A stretch of DNA of 64,000 nt from Devosia litorisediminis (GCF_018334155.1 NZ_JAGXTP010000002.1:392625-456624), one strand, 5' to 3'. Numbered from the stretch's first letter, positions 1-8,401 are shown. Numbers and translations are program-made. Notes: generated by a model from the letters alone, not told the origin.

Positions 1-724
1 TGCCGCGGCTCAGGATCCAGACATAGCTGCCATCGCGCTTGCGCTCGCGATATTCCAGAGCGTCGAAATCCTCGTCGCCCTGATCCTGCTTGTAGACATT
101 GTCGAGCACGTGCTGCAGATCGTCGGGGTGGATACGCGCCAGCCATTTCTGCTGGTCCCCATCCACCTCCTCATCGGGCGGAATGCCCCGCATGATGCGC
201 CACATGCGCGAATAGAACATGGAGTCAGTACGGATGTCATGGTCCCAGACACCCTGACCGGCGCCTTCGAGCGCAAAGTTCCAGCGGCTCTCCGAATAGG
301 CGAGTGCTTCTTCGGCTCTTTTCTGCAGCTCAATGCTGGTGATCTGGAAAATCAGATAGTCGGGTTGCGCGGGTCCCTCGCCCCGCAGGGCAGACGCGGC
401 CACGCCCATCCAGAGCGCGCTGCCATCGTTGTGGCGCAGCCGGTGCTCGCCCCGATAGTCATCGGTCTCACCGCGCATCAGGCGCTGCACATGCTGGCGC
501 CCGGCGCTGTCATCGTCCGCGTGCACCAGATCGACAATGCTCAGGTTCTGATCGGGGCCATATCCCAGCATCTTCTGGAACGCATGATTGGCATAGGCCA
601 GCTGGCCAGACATGTCGCACACCACCATGCCTACGGCAGCGCGATCCACAATACGTGCCAGCATCGCATCAGATTGTGCGAAGCTGGCTTGCGCTTGTGC
701 CGAGGACTTTGAGCCAGTTGCCAT
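1..724 (-). CDS. PAS-domain sensor protein, 5' part only (runs off left edge)
   Basis: An open frame starts at ATG 724-722 and runs leftward off the window; 241 residues are visible. Residues about 20-130 form one PAS domain (MVVCDMSGQLAYANHAF, then GYGPDQ) and about 140-241 a second PAS_3-type domain with the typical WDHD, HPDD and YRERKRDGSYVWI elements. No signal peptide or membrane segment is seen, so sensing is probably cytoplasmic. The output domain (histidine kinase, GGDEF or other) lies outside the window and cannot be named. The gene lies upstream of nothing readable here and is separated from the following leftward operon by 45 nt. Family assignment is from PAS motifs; the role is inferred as signal transduction. 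Confidence 0.8.
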   Translation of the reverse strand, partial: MATGSKSSAQAQASFAQSDAMLARIVDRAAVGMVVCDMSGQLAYANHAFQKMLGYGPDQNLSIVDLVHADDDSAGRQHVQRLMRGETDDYRGEHRLRHNDGSALWMGVAASALRGEGPAQPDYLIFQITSIELQKRAEEALAYSESRWNFALEGAGQGVWDHDIRTDSMFYSRMWRIMRGIPPDEEVDGDQQKWLARIHPDDLQHVLDNVYKQDQGDEDFDALEYRERKRDGSYVWILSRG

Positions 725-769
725 CAGAGCAGTGTGCTACAGATCCGTTAATATACGCCTTAATGGCAC

Positions 770-1603
770 CTAGACATCGCGCGACAGGATGAAATCGCGC
801 TCGACCCCCAAACCGTGCCACTCATTGGGAATCTCGCTGTCAAAGATCAGCGTATAGGGGCCCTTGTAGCCAGCCTCTTCGGCGAGCGCGACGCATTGGC
901 CATAGTCGGATTCATCGAGATCGCCATCAATGAAGCTGGCCTTGGCGTGGCACAGTTCGGCGCGGCCAAAAATCGACTTGAGGTCGGCATATTTCTCGGG
1001 CCCACTCCAATTCCCGAAGTCACCCAGCAGGCCGATGCGGCCATCGAGCTTGTCGAGCAGAAAATTGACATGGGCCGGCTCGGCCAGCAGATCGAACCAG
1101 TTCTCGGTGACCAGTCGCACATCCGAGCCTGCATTGCCGTCAGCCAGCGCCGTCAGCGCCTTGACCGAGCGGTCCAGCGCATCGCGCGTCGGCTTCTGCT
1201 TGCCAGCGATGATCCGGGCGTTTTCTGCACCCAACTCATTGGCAATCTCGATCCAGCTGGCGATCCAGGCCTGATCGCGGGCGCCATGCTCGGGATCGCT
1301 GATATCGCCGGCATCGATCAGCAATGTCTGCAGCTTCACATTGGCAATCTTGAGCTGGTCCCGCAGTTCGCCCAGATAGACCGGATCGCGGCTGCGCAGA
1401 TGGAACGAGACGATTTCCAGACGATGATAGCCATGATTGGCCAGCACTGAGGGCAGGCCAAGCAGCGATTCATCGCCCTCGCCATAGGTCTCCTGCATCG
1501 GCGCGATCTCGGTGGTGCTCAGATCATGAGGATAGGTTGTGCCCAGCAGACGGTGCAGCGACCAGGTCGAAACCGCGATGCGGTCAGCGCTAATTTGAGC
1601 CAT
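770..1603 (-). CDS. Sugar phosphate isomerase/epimerase-like TIM-barrel protein
   Basis: 277 residues, resembling the xylose-isomerase-like TIM-barrel family (IolE/IolI/hydroxypyruvate-isomerase type). Strand-end acidic and histidine positions are visible (RLEIVSFHLRS, RLVTENWFDL, LLGDFGNW, ELCHAKASF, GPYTLIFDSE), suiting a divalent-metal sugar or keto-sugar isomerase. The ATG at 1603 is preferred to an in-frame start 11 codons upstream because AAGGAGA lies 8 nt before it. It is the last gene of a leftward operon, 65 nt after a MaoC-type hydratase, so it probably acts on an intermediate of the same pathway. The substrate cannot be read from the sequence. Confidence 0.8.
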   Translation of the reverse strand: MAQISADRIAVSTWSLHRLLGTTYPHDLSTTEIAPMQETYGEGDESLLGLPSVLANHGYHRLEIVSFHLRSRDPVYLGELRDQLKIANVKLQTLLIDAGDISDPEHGARDQAWIASWIEIANELGAENARIIAGKQKPTRDALDRSVKALTALADGNAGSDVRLVTENWFDLLAEPAHVNFLLDKLDGRIGLLGDFGNWSGPEKYADLKSIFGRAELCHAKASFIDGDLDESDYGQCVALAEEAGYKGPYTLIFDSEIPNEWHGLGVERDFILSRDV

Positions 1604-1668
1604 TGTGAGGTCTCCTTTTGGGGCGGACACTTCCATGCTGGGGCGCTGGGTTCAACCGGTATTATCGT

Positions 1669-2121
1669 TTAGGCGATCACGCTTCGCCGCTGCGCCAGGT
1701 AGATGTGATCGCAGGCCAATACAGTCTCGCCGCGCTGGTTGAGCACACGCACCTGCTCGGTAATCCGACCGTGATCGGCACGCTTTGGGTCAGGCTCGAG
1801 CCCGGTAATCGTCAGCTCGGAATGGATGGTGTCGCCAATAAACACCGGCTTGGGAAAGCGCAGGCGTTCATAGCCATAGGAAAAGGCCAGGGGATTGATC
1901 TCGCTGGCAGTCAGCCCGATGCCGATGGCAAAGGTCATCGTGCCATGCGCAATGCGCTGCCCCCATGGCGAGTCCTTCATCGCCTCGGCGTCCATGTGGT
2001 GGGGAAAAAAATCCCCGGTATGGCCGGCATGGACCACGAAATCGGTCTCGGTAATGGTGCGGCCATAGGTCTTGCGAACCTCGCCCAGCACGTAGTCCTC
2101 AAAGTGACGAGGGCGTTCCAT
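1669..2121 (-). CDS. MaoC-family dehydratase (hydratase motif intact)
   Basis: 150-residue single hot-dog-fold protein of the MaoC/R-specific enoyl-CoA hydratase family. The hydratase signature is complete: Gly36-Asp37, Pro40, His42 and Asp44 in HTGDFFPHHMDAEA, where Asp37 and His42 would be the catalytic pair; the PVFIGDTI element of the second half is also present. The ATG at 2121 shares its A with the TGA of the preceding gene (TGATG), so the two are translationally coupled; a TTG one codon upstream is less likely. Its partner in the operon is a second MaoC protein at 4393-4932 that lacks the histidine. Expected activity: reversible hydration of an enoyl-CoA or similar thioester; substrate unknown. 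Confidence 0.88.
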   Translation of the reverse strand: MERPRHFEDYVLGEVRKTYGRTITETDFVVHAGHTGDFFPHHMDAEAMKDSPWGQRIAHGTMTFAIGIGLTASEINPLAFSYGYERLRFPKPVFIGDTIHSELTITGLEPDPKRADHGRITEQVRVLNQRGETVLACDHIYLAQRRSVIA

Positions 2122-3242
2122 CAATGGCTCTCTCTGAATAATGCGTTGAGGGCGGCAACGATGTCACTTGCCGCCTCGCGGTCTTGCCGGCCCGCATTGA
2201 GGCGCCGGGCGGCGGCATCCTGAAATGCCATGTAGCCGTCATGGCGGGGTCGCAGCCAACCGCCCTGCATGCTGGCGCGCGTGGCGCGATAGAAATCGGC
2301 CGTAGCGGCATTGATCGCGTCGTCTTCCCACGCCAGTCCATGACCGGGCTGGCCCCCCGCACCAGCATAGATCGAGCGCTGGATCGCTTCGCTGGCCACC
2401 CAATAGGCGTAGCCGATAGCGGCCTCCTGATGGCTGGAGAAAGCCGATACGGCAATACCGGTGCCGCCTACCGCCGAGCCAATCGGCCCGCGCGATCCGG
2501 CGACCGGGATATCGGCAAATTTCAGCTTGTGCGGCCGGAAGCCGTCCAGGGCGTAGCTGACATAGCCATAGCCCAGCGGCATCAGCGCAAACTGATCGCC
2601 GCTTGCCATGGCCTCTGAAGCGGCGATGGGGTCCATCGCATACTGGTCCGGCGCGATATGGTCGGTGACCTGGCGCAGGGTTTCGATCACCCGCACGCCG
2701 TCCTTTTCCGGAATGAGTTCGTCGCCTTGCGTCGCGCAGGGCGTGCCCAGATTGCCGGCCAGGGTATAAAAGCTCATCAGCGAATGCGGCGCCCGCATGG
2801 GCAGAATGACACGACCGGCCTTGGCCAGTTCGACTACCTCGGTCCAGCTCTTGGCGGGTCCGTCCAGCAGGTCGGGGCGATAGGCCTGAACCTGCGCCGC
2901 CGCATCGATCGGAAAGGCCCATTGGTGCCCGGCATAGTCGTAGCTGGCAAAGGATGGACCAACGCTGTGGCTGGCCATGGCGGCCCTTTCGGCCTCGCGG
3001 CCGGCAACATCCAGCGGCGCCAGGCAGCCTTCCTTGGTGATCTGCCCGACATGGGGATGATCGATCACGATCAGATCATATTGCCGCGCCAGTTCCTCGA
3101 CGGGAAAGGACTCGAAATCCTGCAGGCTGCGCTTGTCCCAGATGATCTGCACGCCCGTCTGTTCCTGCCAGGCTCTGGCGGTGGCGACCATCGGATCAAA
3201 GCCGCGTGGGTGGTCCCAGGTCATGCCCTTCAAAGTAATCAA
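2121..3242 (-). CDS. Solute-binding-protein-fold protein lacking a signal peptide
   Basis: 373 residues resembling family 1 extracellular solute-binding proteins of sugar ABC transporters (KSWTEVVELAKAG, DQFALMPLGYGYVSYAL, SAVGGTGIAVSAFSSHQEAA, HDGYMAFQD). It begins directly with MITLKGMTWDHPRGFDPMVA, which has no basic-hydrophobic leader, and upstream in frame there is no room for one because the start TTG overlaps the stop of the CoA-transferase gene (TTGA). An ATG six codons in is an alternative start and would not restore a leader. There are no permease or ATPase genes in this operon. The protein is therefore probably cytosolic and may bind a pathway intermediate or act as an enzyme or sensor; that is inference. 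Confidence 0.85.
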   Translation of the reverse strand: MITLKGMTWDHPRGFDPMVATARAWQEQTGVQIIWDKRSLQDFESFPVEELARQYDLIVIDHPHVGQITKEGCLAPLDVAGREAERAAMASHSVGPSFASYDYAGHQWAFPIDAAAQVQAYRPDLLDGPAKSWTEVVELAKAGRVILPMRAPHSLMSFYTLAGNLGTPCATQGDELIPEKDGVRVIETLRQVTDHIAPDQYAMDPIAASEAMASGDQFALMPLGYGYVSYALDGFRPHKLKFADIPVAGSRGPIGSAVGGTGIAVSAFSSHQEAAIGYAYWVASEAIQRSIYAGAGGQPGHGLAWEDDAINAATADFYRATRASMQGGWLRPRHDGYMAFQDAAARRLNAGRQDREAASDIVAALNALFRESH

Positions 3243-4390
3243 AGTCCGAACTCCGCGCGGATCTTGGCGCTCTGCTCACCGATCAATGGCGCAGCGCGAT
3301 GGGTGCGGGCCCGCTGACCATTGACCCGCAATGGGGAGCGCGTGGTGGCAATGGAAACATTGTCTTCGCGCGTGACCGTCTGCAGCATGTCGAGCGCCTT
3401 GAAACCCTCGCTGGCCAGCAGTTCGGGCCAGTCGAGCACCTTGGCACACCAGATATCGGCGGGTTCAAGGATACTCAGCCAGTGCGCGGTGGGTTGGGTG
3501 ACCAATTGGTCGGCGATGATCTGCTTGATCGCGTCGCGCTGGCTGAACCAGCTCTTGGGATCACTGAACTGGCCCAGCGCCTCAATGCCCAGCAGGCTCT
3601 GCAATCTGGGCAATGGGGTCATGGCGATCGCCAGATAGCCGTCAGCGGTGGGGTAAACCCCATAGGGCGCTGACAGATAGGCATGGGCCGAACGATATTC
3701 GCTGCGCTTGGGCGTGCGCCGACCGTCATTGAGATGGGTGGTCAGCACTTCAAACTGGAAGTCCACCAGCACTTCAAGCAGGCTGGTTTCGATGTGGGCC
3801 CCCTGACCATTCATGCCCCGCCGTACCAGCGCTGCCAGAACGCCCTGCGCCACGGCGGCGCCAGCCAGCATGTCGGCAATCGCCAGACCAAATGGCACCG
3901 GGCCCTGATCATCATCGCCATTGAGCCACATCACGCCCGAGCGGGCCTGCGCCAGCAAATCCTGGCCCGGCCGGTCCACCCATGGACCTTCCCCGCCATA
4001 GCCGGTGATCGAGGCGTAAACGATGGCAGGGTTGATCGCCTTGACCGCCGCATAGTCCAGCCCCAACCGCTCGATCACGCCTGGCCGGAAGTTCTGCAAT
4101 ACCACATCGGCCTTGGCCAACAGCTTGCGCAGGGCGGCGACATCGTCGGGGTTCTTCAGGTCGAGCGCCAAGCTTTCCTTGGACCGGTTGATGGCGTGAA
4201 AGATCGTTGAATCGCCGCCGATTTCGGTGTCGCTGAGATAGAGCCGGCGACTGAGATCGCCGCCATCGGGGCGTTCGATCTTGATCACTCGCGCCCCCAG
4301 ATCCTGCAGCCGCAGGCTGGCATAGGGGCCCGAAAGGAACTGGCACATATCGATGACCACAAGGCCATCAAGCAGGGGAGTTTCGGTCAT
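3239..4390 (-). CDS. CaiB/BaiF family (class III) CoA-transferase
   Basis: 383 residues, normal length for the family. The N-terminal nucleotide/CoA domain shows GPYASLRLQDLGARVIKIERP, and Asp144 in GQDLLAQARSG is at the position of the catalytic aspartate that forms the acyl anhydride with CoA. The C-terminal part has YGVYPTADGYLAIA. The start at ATG 4390 follows AGGAG by 5 nt and lies 2 nt after the upstream MaoC stop; an in-frame start further upstream would overlap that gene. The enzyme would move CoA between a donor and a carboxylic acid, here presumably giving the thioester substrate of the flanking MaoC hydratases. Donor and acceptor cannot be read. Confidence 0.92.
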   Translation of the reverse strand: MTETPLLDGLVVIDMCQFLSGPYASLRLQDLGARVIKIERPDGGDLSRRLYLSDTEIGGDSTIFHAINRSKESLALDLKNPDDVAALRKLLAKADVVLQNFRPGVIERLGLDYAAVKAINPAIVYASITGYGGEGPWVDRPGQDLLAQARSGVMWLNGDDDQGPVPFGLAIADMLAGAAVAQGVLAALVRRGMNGQGAHIETSLLEVLVDFQFEVLTTHLNDGRRTPKRSEYRSAHAYLSAPYGVYPTADGYLAIAMTPLPRLQSLLGIEALGQFSDPKSWFSQRDAIKQIIADQLVTQPTAHWLSILEPADIWCAKVLDWPELLASEGFKALDMLQTVTREDNVSIATTRSPLRVNGQRARTHRAAPLIGEQSAKIRAEFGL

Positions 4391-4392
4391 GG

Positions 4393-4932
4393 TCACTCCT
4401 TCGTCTGGCCGACGAAGTCTTCCGGTTTGCGGTATTTGACGGTCTGGATATGTTCGCAATAGAGCACCAGCTCACCTTCGCCCTTGAACACCTCATAGGA
4501 TGCCCGGCAAAGGCCCAGCTCTTTGTATTTGGGGTGTTTTTCGAGATTTGTGCGGATGGTGTAGATGGTGTCGCCGATAAAGGTCGGCTTGATGAAACGC
4601 AGCTTGTCATAGCCATAGCTGAAGGCGTTCACGCAATTGGTCGCCACCAGCCCGAGCCCGGCCGAGAAAACGAAGGCTCCGGCCACCAGCCGCTTGCCGA
4701 ACTGCCCTTCACTGGTCGCGAAGATATCGTCGGCCACATAAGGGTGCATGTCGGTGACCAGAGCGTTGAACGTCATGCTCTCGCCCTCCGAAATGGTCCG
4801 GCGCAGCGAGCGGATCTGATGACCCGTTTCCCAGTCCTCGTAGAACCAGTTTTCGCTGTTCCACACCGGGATGTCGGCATGCTCGGCCGGCATCGTCGTG
4901 GGATGGGTTGAGGAATGGCCGATGGTGCTCAT
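4393..4932 (-). CDS. MaoC-family protein with degenerate hydratase motif
   Basis: 179 residues of MaoC hot-dog fold with an N-terminal extension of about 25 residues. The second-half signature [14 protein letters not shown] and GYDKLRF match the neighbouring MaoC protein closely. The hydratase motif reads [10 protein letters not shown]: Asp61, Pro64 and Asp69 region are kept, but the catalytic histidine position is Val66. This pattern is like the non-catalytic partner of heteromeric hydratases (HadAB and ChsH1/ChsH2 types). The start codon overlaps the TGA of the oxidoreductase gene as ATGA, indicating coupling. Likely a structural or substrate-shaping subunit, or an enzyme with altered chemistry. 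Confidence 0.85.
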   Translation of the reverse strand: MSTIGHSSTHPTTMPAEHADIPVWNSENWFYEDWETGHQIRSLRRTISEGESMTFNALVTDMHPYVADDIFATSEGQFGKRLVAGAFVFSAGLGLVATNCVNAFSYGYDKLRFIKPTFIGDTIYTIRTNLEKHPKYKELGLCRASYEVFKGEGELVLYCEHIQTVKYRKPEDFVGQTKE

Positions 4933-5993
4933 GGTGTCGCCTTGATTGGCGTCGCCGGGCTGGCGGCGGACTGAAAGGCGGCTTCAACCAGCGCCATGGT
5001 GTGCCAGGCGTCTTCCACCGAGGTCAGGAGTGTCTTGTCCTCGCCGGCGGCAAAGCGCTGCAGATTGCTCATCGTGCCGATAAAGGCATGCGGGAACCAG
5101 CCGCCGTCTAGGCTAACCTGTTGCCAGTCTTCGCCCTTTTGGGCGATCCACAGCTCGTCGGGTTCGCCTTCGGGGTAGTTCAGCAGCAGGCCCAGCTTGA
5201 TCATCGCGGCGCCCCTGGTGCCCTCGAAGCGGAAACTGGCATCCTGGAACTTGCGGCCAAAATCGTGGTGGTGGTTGATGCTCAGCGTGGTGCGGACGCC
5301 ATCATCAAAATCGATCAGTGCGCTGGTGCGCGTCTGCGCCAACTCGGTCGAGGGATGGCCCATGGTCCGCGCGTGAATGCCGCTTGGATTGCCCAGAAAT
5401 GCCCGGATCAGGTCGAGATAATGGATGGAGTGCACGGCGATTTCGACCCGCGGCATGCCATTGAGAAACGGAAACAAATGCCAGGGCGTCACCAGATTGA
5501 GATGCACCTCGGTATCGATCAGATCGCCCAGATAGCCGCGGCTTATGGCGTCGCGCACCGCCAGCATCATCGGCGCAAAGCGCAGCTGGAAATTGACGGC
5601 CGCCACGAGATGTTTGTCGCGGCACAGCTTGAGGATGGCGCTGGCCTCGGCCAGATCGCGGCCCATGGGTTTTTGCAGTAGCACGCTAGCGCCGTCGGGC
5701 AGCTTGGGCAGCACGCTCAGATGGGCGGCGGGAGGCAAGGCCAGGTCATAGACCGCATTGGGCGTTGCGATGGCCTCGTCCAGCGTGGCGAAGGCGGTAA
5801 TGTTCCATTTGGCCGCCAGAGCCCTGGCCTTGTCCCCGTCAATGTCGAACACGCCAGCGACCGTGAAACCGGCCATCTCATAAGCGGGTAGATGGGCATC
5901 ATTGACGATGCCGCCCGCCCCGATGATGACGATCGGGCGTGGCGCGCTCGGTTTTGGCCAGCTTTGCTGCAGGCTGGAAACATCGATGGGCAC
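4929..5993 (-). CDS. Gfo/Idh/MocA family oxidoreductase
   Basis: 354 residues. The N-terminal Rossmann domain starts at about residue 20 with [18 protein letters not shown]; the usual EKP motif is QKP here ([13 protein letters not shown]), and the substrate domain carries a conserved [13 protein letters not shown](P)-dependent oxidation or reduction of a sugar, inositol or sugar-acid derivative is expected. First gene of the leftward operon that continues with MaoC, CoA-transferase, binding-protein-like, MaoC and isomerase genes. A palindrome (arms ATGTGAA/TTCACAT, 6033-6053) lies 40 nt upstream. It is a candidate for the sugar-1-dehydrogenase step that the adjacent deoxysugar pathway otherwise lacks; this is inference. 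Confidence 0.88.
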   Translation of the reverse strand: MPIDVSSLQQSWPKPSAPRPIVIIGAGGIVNDAHLPAYEMAGFTVAGVFDIDGDKARALAAKWNITAFATLDEAIATPNAVYDLALPPAAHLSVLPKLPDGASVLLQKPMGRDLAEASAILKLCRDKHLVAAVNFQLRFAPMMLAVRDAISRGYLGDLIDTEVHLNLVTPWHLFPFLNGMPRVEIAVHSIHYLDLIRAFLGNPSGIHARTMGHPSTELAQTRTSALIDFDDGVRTTLSINHHHDFGRKFQDASFRFEGTRGAAMIKLGLLLNYPEGEPDELWIAQKGEDWQQVSLDGGWFPHAFIGTMSNLQRFAAGEDKTLLTSVEDAWHTMALVEAAFQSAASPATPIKATP

Positions 5994-6032
5994 GATTGCC
6001 CTCCTCCTCGCGACGCGCTTAGCGTCATTCTT

Positions 6033-6053
6033 ATGTGAATATTCTTTTCACAT
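6033..6053. promoter_or_regulatory. Palindromic operator candidate upstream of the CoA-transferase operon
   Basis: Perfect 7-bp arms ATGTGAA (6033-6039) and TTCACAT (6047-6053) around a 7-nt spacer, 40 nt before the start at 5993. The right half, GAATA-NN-CTTTTCACAT (6037-6053), recurs with 15 of 17 bases at 8402-8418 before the divergent transporter operon. The only regulator gene nearby is the IclR-type gene at 7424-8197, so it is the likely ligand-responsive factor; binding is inferred. Confidence 0.5.
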
Positions 6054-6168
6054 GCGAGTTGAAGTGACAAGTCCGGATGCCAAAGCTCACCATCATTGCA
6101 CTGCGAATCTGCCGTCTGCGCCGCCCCATAACGGCTAGTGCGCTATCCCCCTTATCCCCCCTGGCCCC

Positions 6169-6202
6169 CAAAAAAGCGTCAGCGGCGCCGGAGGTGCCGC
6201 CG
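6169..6202 (-). terminator. Intrinsic terminator after rhaM-type gene
   Basis: Read leftward, a GC-rich stem (about GGCGGCACC / GGCGCCGC with one wobble pair, 6202-6182) is followed after five bases by six Ts (6175-6170). It sits 26 nt beyond the stop of the mutarotase gene and before the promoter region of the next leftward operon, so it separates the two operons. Confidence 0.6.
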
Positions 6203-6227
6203 ATGTGGTGCTCAGTTTGATCCACGA

Positions 6228-6557
6228 TCAGTCGAGGTGGAAAACTTCTTCGGTGCTGGCCCACCAGTCGCCCTCGGCCCGGCTCTCCAGCGGGGACTGC
6301 ATCGGCATGCAGACGTCCCACCATTCCTGTGTCCGCGGATCGGCCGCCATGGCGGCCATATCGGCGTCGTGGTCGCTGCCGGAATATTCGTAATAGGCGA
6401 ACAGCAAATTCTCCGGTTCGCGCAGGAAGATCGAGTAGTTCGAGATATTGCTCGCCTTGATCTGCGCCAGCACATCGGGCCAGACCGCGGCATGCACCCG
6501 CTTATATTCAGCGATCTGTTCGGGCTTGAGCCCAATAACGGCACCATAACGTCGCAT
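6228..6557 (-). CDS. L-rhamnose/L-fucose-type mutarotase (RhaM family)
   Basis: 109 residues, the usual length for the RhaM family (PF05336). Family hallmarks are MRRYGAVIGLKPEQIAEYKRVHAAVWPDV, FAYYEYSG and TQEWWDVCMPMQ. These enzymes interconvert the alpha and beta anomers of L-rhamnose or related 6-deoxy sugars in the cytoplasm. The start at 6557 is chosen because GGAGGAGG stands 7-8 nt upstream; an ATG six codons earlier would bury that ribosome site inside the gene. Third gene of the iclR-lactonase-mutarotase operon, 33 nt after the lactonase. The exact sugar is not readable; L-fucose is favoured by the neighbouring dehydratase and dehydrogenase. Confidence 0.88.
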   Translation of the reverse strand: MRRYGAVIGLKPEQIAEYKRVHAAVWPDVLAQIKASNISNYSIFLREPENLLFAYYEYSGSDHDADMAAMAADPRTQEWWDVCMPMQSPLESRAEGDWWASTEEVFHLD

Positions 6558-6590
6558 TGTTTTGACCTCCTCCATTCGCGCGCCGTGGTC

Positions 6591-7412
6591 CTAGACCTTG
6601 TAGATCCGCTCCGCATTGAGGTGCAGCAGCCTGGCCTTCTCGTCGTCGCTGGCACCCTTGATGATCTCGTGGGTGGCCTGGACCCAGCGGGTCAGCGAGC
6701 CGGTCAGCGTCACCACAGGATGGTCGGACCCCCACACCACGCGATCCCAGCCGAAGCTTTCAATGATGTGCTCGACATAGGGGCGGATGGTGTCGACGCT
6801 CCAGTCGGCCCCCGAATAGGCGACAATGCCTGAAACCTTGGCCATCACATTGGGCACCTTGGCGATATTGCTGATGTGCGCGCGCCACGGGTCAAGCCCG
6901 CCGCCGGTCACATCGGGCACGCCGCAATGGTCCAGCACGAAGGTTACGTCAGGCGCCCGCTCGGCCAGCATCTGGCCAATCGGTAACTGGTCGGCGCGCA
7001 CGCACAGATCAAAGCTCAGATCGTAATCGGGCAGATGGCGAATGTTCTCGACGAACAGGTCGGACTGGCTCAGATCGTCTGGCATCTGATGCAGGATGCG
7101 GCGCACGCCCTTGACGTGAGCATGTTCGCTAAGCTGCTCAATCTGATCGACAAAATTCATGTGCTCCGGGCGGCAGCCGGCAATGGCGCCGACCACGCGG
7201 GGCAGGGTGAGGACGAACTCGCTCTCGCCCAGCAGATCGGCCTCAGCGACATCGACTTCCATATGCAGCGCCGACTCGATGCCCAGCGGGAGCGCTTCGG
7301 CGAAATAGTCCTCGACCGTCCAGGGCTTGTTGATTGCCGGCGCATCCGAAAGCCAAGGGTAGTCAAAACGGTCGGGATAGACCAGGTGCAGATGGGTGTC
7401 GAGAATGCGCAT
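6591..7412 (-). CDS. Amidohydrolase-family lactonase (L-fuconolactonase-like, COG3618)
   Basis: 273 residues of the TIM-barrel amidohydrolase family. The N-terminal metal motif is DTHLHL (His7, His9), with a further histidine in FVLDHCGVPDV and the terminal aspartate in VVWGSDHPV. Proteins of this group open aldonolactones (L-fucono-1,5-lactone, L-rhamnono-lactone) or 2-pyrone-4,6-dicarboxylate. The neighbouring mutarotase, dehydratase and SDR point to an aldonolactone. AGGAGG precedes the ATG at 7412, and the gene starts 11 nt after the iclR stop. Product: the aldonic acid used by the dehydratase encoded at 12889-13995. Confidence 0.85.
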   Translation of the reverse strand: MRILDTHLHLVYPDRFDYPWLSDAPAINKPWTVEDYFAEALPLGIESALHMEVDVAEADLLGESEFVLTLPRVVGAIAGCRPEHMNFVDQIEQLSEHAHVKGVRRILHQMPDDLSQSDLFVENIRHLPDYDLSFDLCVRADQLPIGQMLAERAPDVTFVLDHCGVPDVTGGGLDPWRAHISNIAKVPNVMAKVSGIVAYSGADWSVDTIRPYVEHIIESFGWDRVVWGSDHPVVTLTGSLTRWVQATHEIIKGASDDEKARLLHLNAERIYKV

Positions 7413-7423
7413 ATCGGGTCCTC

Positions 7424-8197
7424 CTAGGCGCTCAGCGTCGAGCGCTGTGAAATTTCGCGGCTGGATTGCAGCAGCAGCGAGAGTGTCTGTGGGACATGGG
7501 GTACATCGAGCTTGTCCAGCCGTTGCGAATAGGGGCAGGTCAGCACCGCAATGACGCCCCCGAGCGGCCCAAAGATCGGCGCTGACAGATTCTGGACGCC
7601 AGCGGTCTGGGCGCTGGGCATGTTTTCATAACCCTGCTCGCGCACGCCCTCGAGCCGCGCCTCGAGCCCGCGTGGCATAGTCTCGACACTGCCCAGCCGC
7701 CGTTCTTCCAGCATCAGCGCGCGTTCTTCGGCGCTGGCATAGGCCAGAAAAACATGGCCCGAGCCGGTATTGATCAGGCTGATGCGGCTGCCGACACGGA
7801 TCGACACGTTCCAGTAGCCGGGCCCGTCGACCTGCGCGATGACGACCAGAATATTGCGATCCTGCACCACCAGATGACAGGCCTGTTCAGCCTGCAGCGC
7901 GAACCGGCGCATCACCGGCATGGCCTGGCTGATCAGTCGGTGCGTGGGGGGGCGCGCATGGCCCAGCTCAAACAGTTTGAGCGTGATTTCATAGCGGTCT
8001 TCGGGGGTGCGGCGCACATAATCGCGGCGCACCAGCCGGTCCAGCATGCGGTAGATTTCATTGGGCGTGCGGTCGAGCGCCTTGGCGATTTCAGCCTGGC
8101 TCAGCCCGTCGGCCGTTCCGGCCAGCAGCTCAAGGATATCCAGCCCCTTGTCCAGCGCCGGAGCGCGGTAGCGGTCCCCATCATCTTCAGTCGCCAC
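7424..8197 (-). CDS. IclR-family transcriptional regulator
   Basis: 257 residues. The N-terminal winged helix-turn-helix covers about residues 14-75 (ALDKGLDILELLAG, LSQAEIAKALDRTPNEIYRMLDRLVRRDYV) and the IclR effector-binding domain about 80-250 (SGHVFLAYASAEER, GVQNLSAPIFGPLGGVIAVLT). The start is GTG at 8197, preceded by GAGG. It heads a leftward operon with the lactonase and mutarotase and is divergent from the sugar ABC transporter operon. A perfect palindrome at 8242-8258 lies 44 nt upstream and may be its autoregulatory site. The effector is presumably the transported sugar or its acid. Confidence 0.93.
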   Translation of the reverse strand: MATEDDGDRYRAPALDKGLDILELLAGTADGLSQAEIAKALDRTPNEIYRMLDRLVRRDYVRRTPEDRYEITLKLFELGHARPPTHRLISQAMPVMRRFALQAEQACHLVVQDRNILVVIAQVDGPGYWNVSIRVGSRISLINTGSGHVFLAYASAEERALMLEERRLGSVETMPRGLEARLEGVREQGYENMPSAQTAGVQNLSAPIFGPLGGVIAVLTCPYSQRLDKLDVPHVPQTLSLLLQSSREISQRSTLSA

Positions 8198-8241
8198 GCC
8201 TCACCGCCCTTTCGCTCTCTTGTCGCATCCTGGCCCCACTG

Positions 8242-8258
8242 GCTAACACACTGTTAGC
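8242..8258. promoter_or_regulatory. Perfect palindrome in the divergent iclR/transporter promoter region
   Basis: Arms GCTAACA (8242-8248) and TGTTAGC (8252-8258) with a 3-nt centre. It lies 44 nt upstream of the iclR start and 217 nt upstream of the binding-protein start. The position fits an autoregulatory operator of the IclR protein; its sequence differs from the TTCACAT sites at 6033 and 8402, so two different factors or two site types are possible. Confidence 0.45.
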
Positions 8259-8401
8259 ACCGAGCGGCACCTTTGGCGCCTTTGTCGTGCTTTTGACCAC
8301 CAGCTTTGAACGCGTCCTGCCGAGCCCTGCCTCAACCCGCCAGACGACACTTTACGCCGCGCCAGCCGGTTGACGACCCCGCGAGCTTCGTGCTTACCTA
8401 C

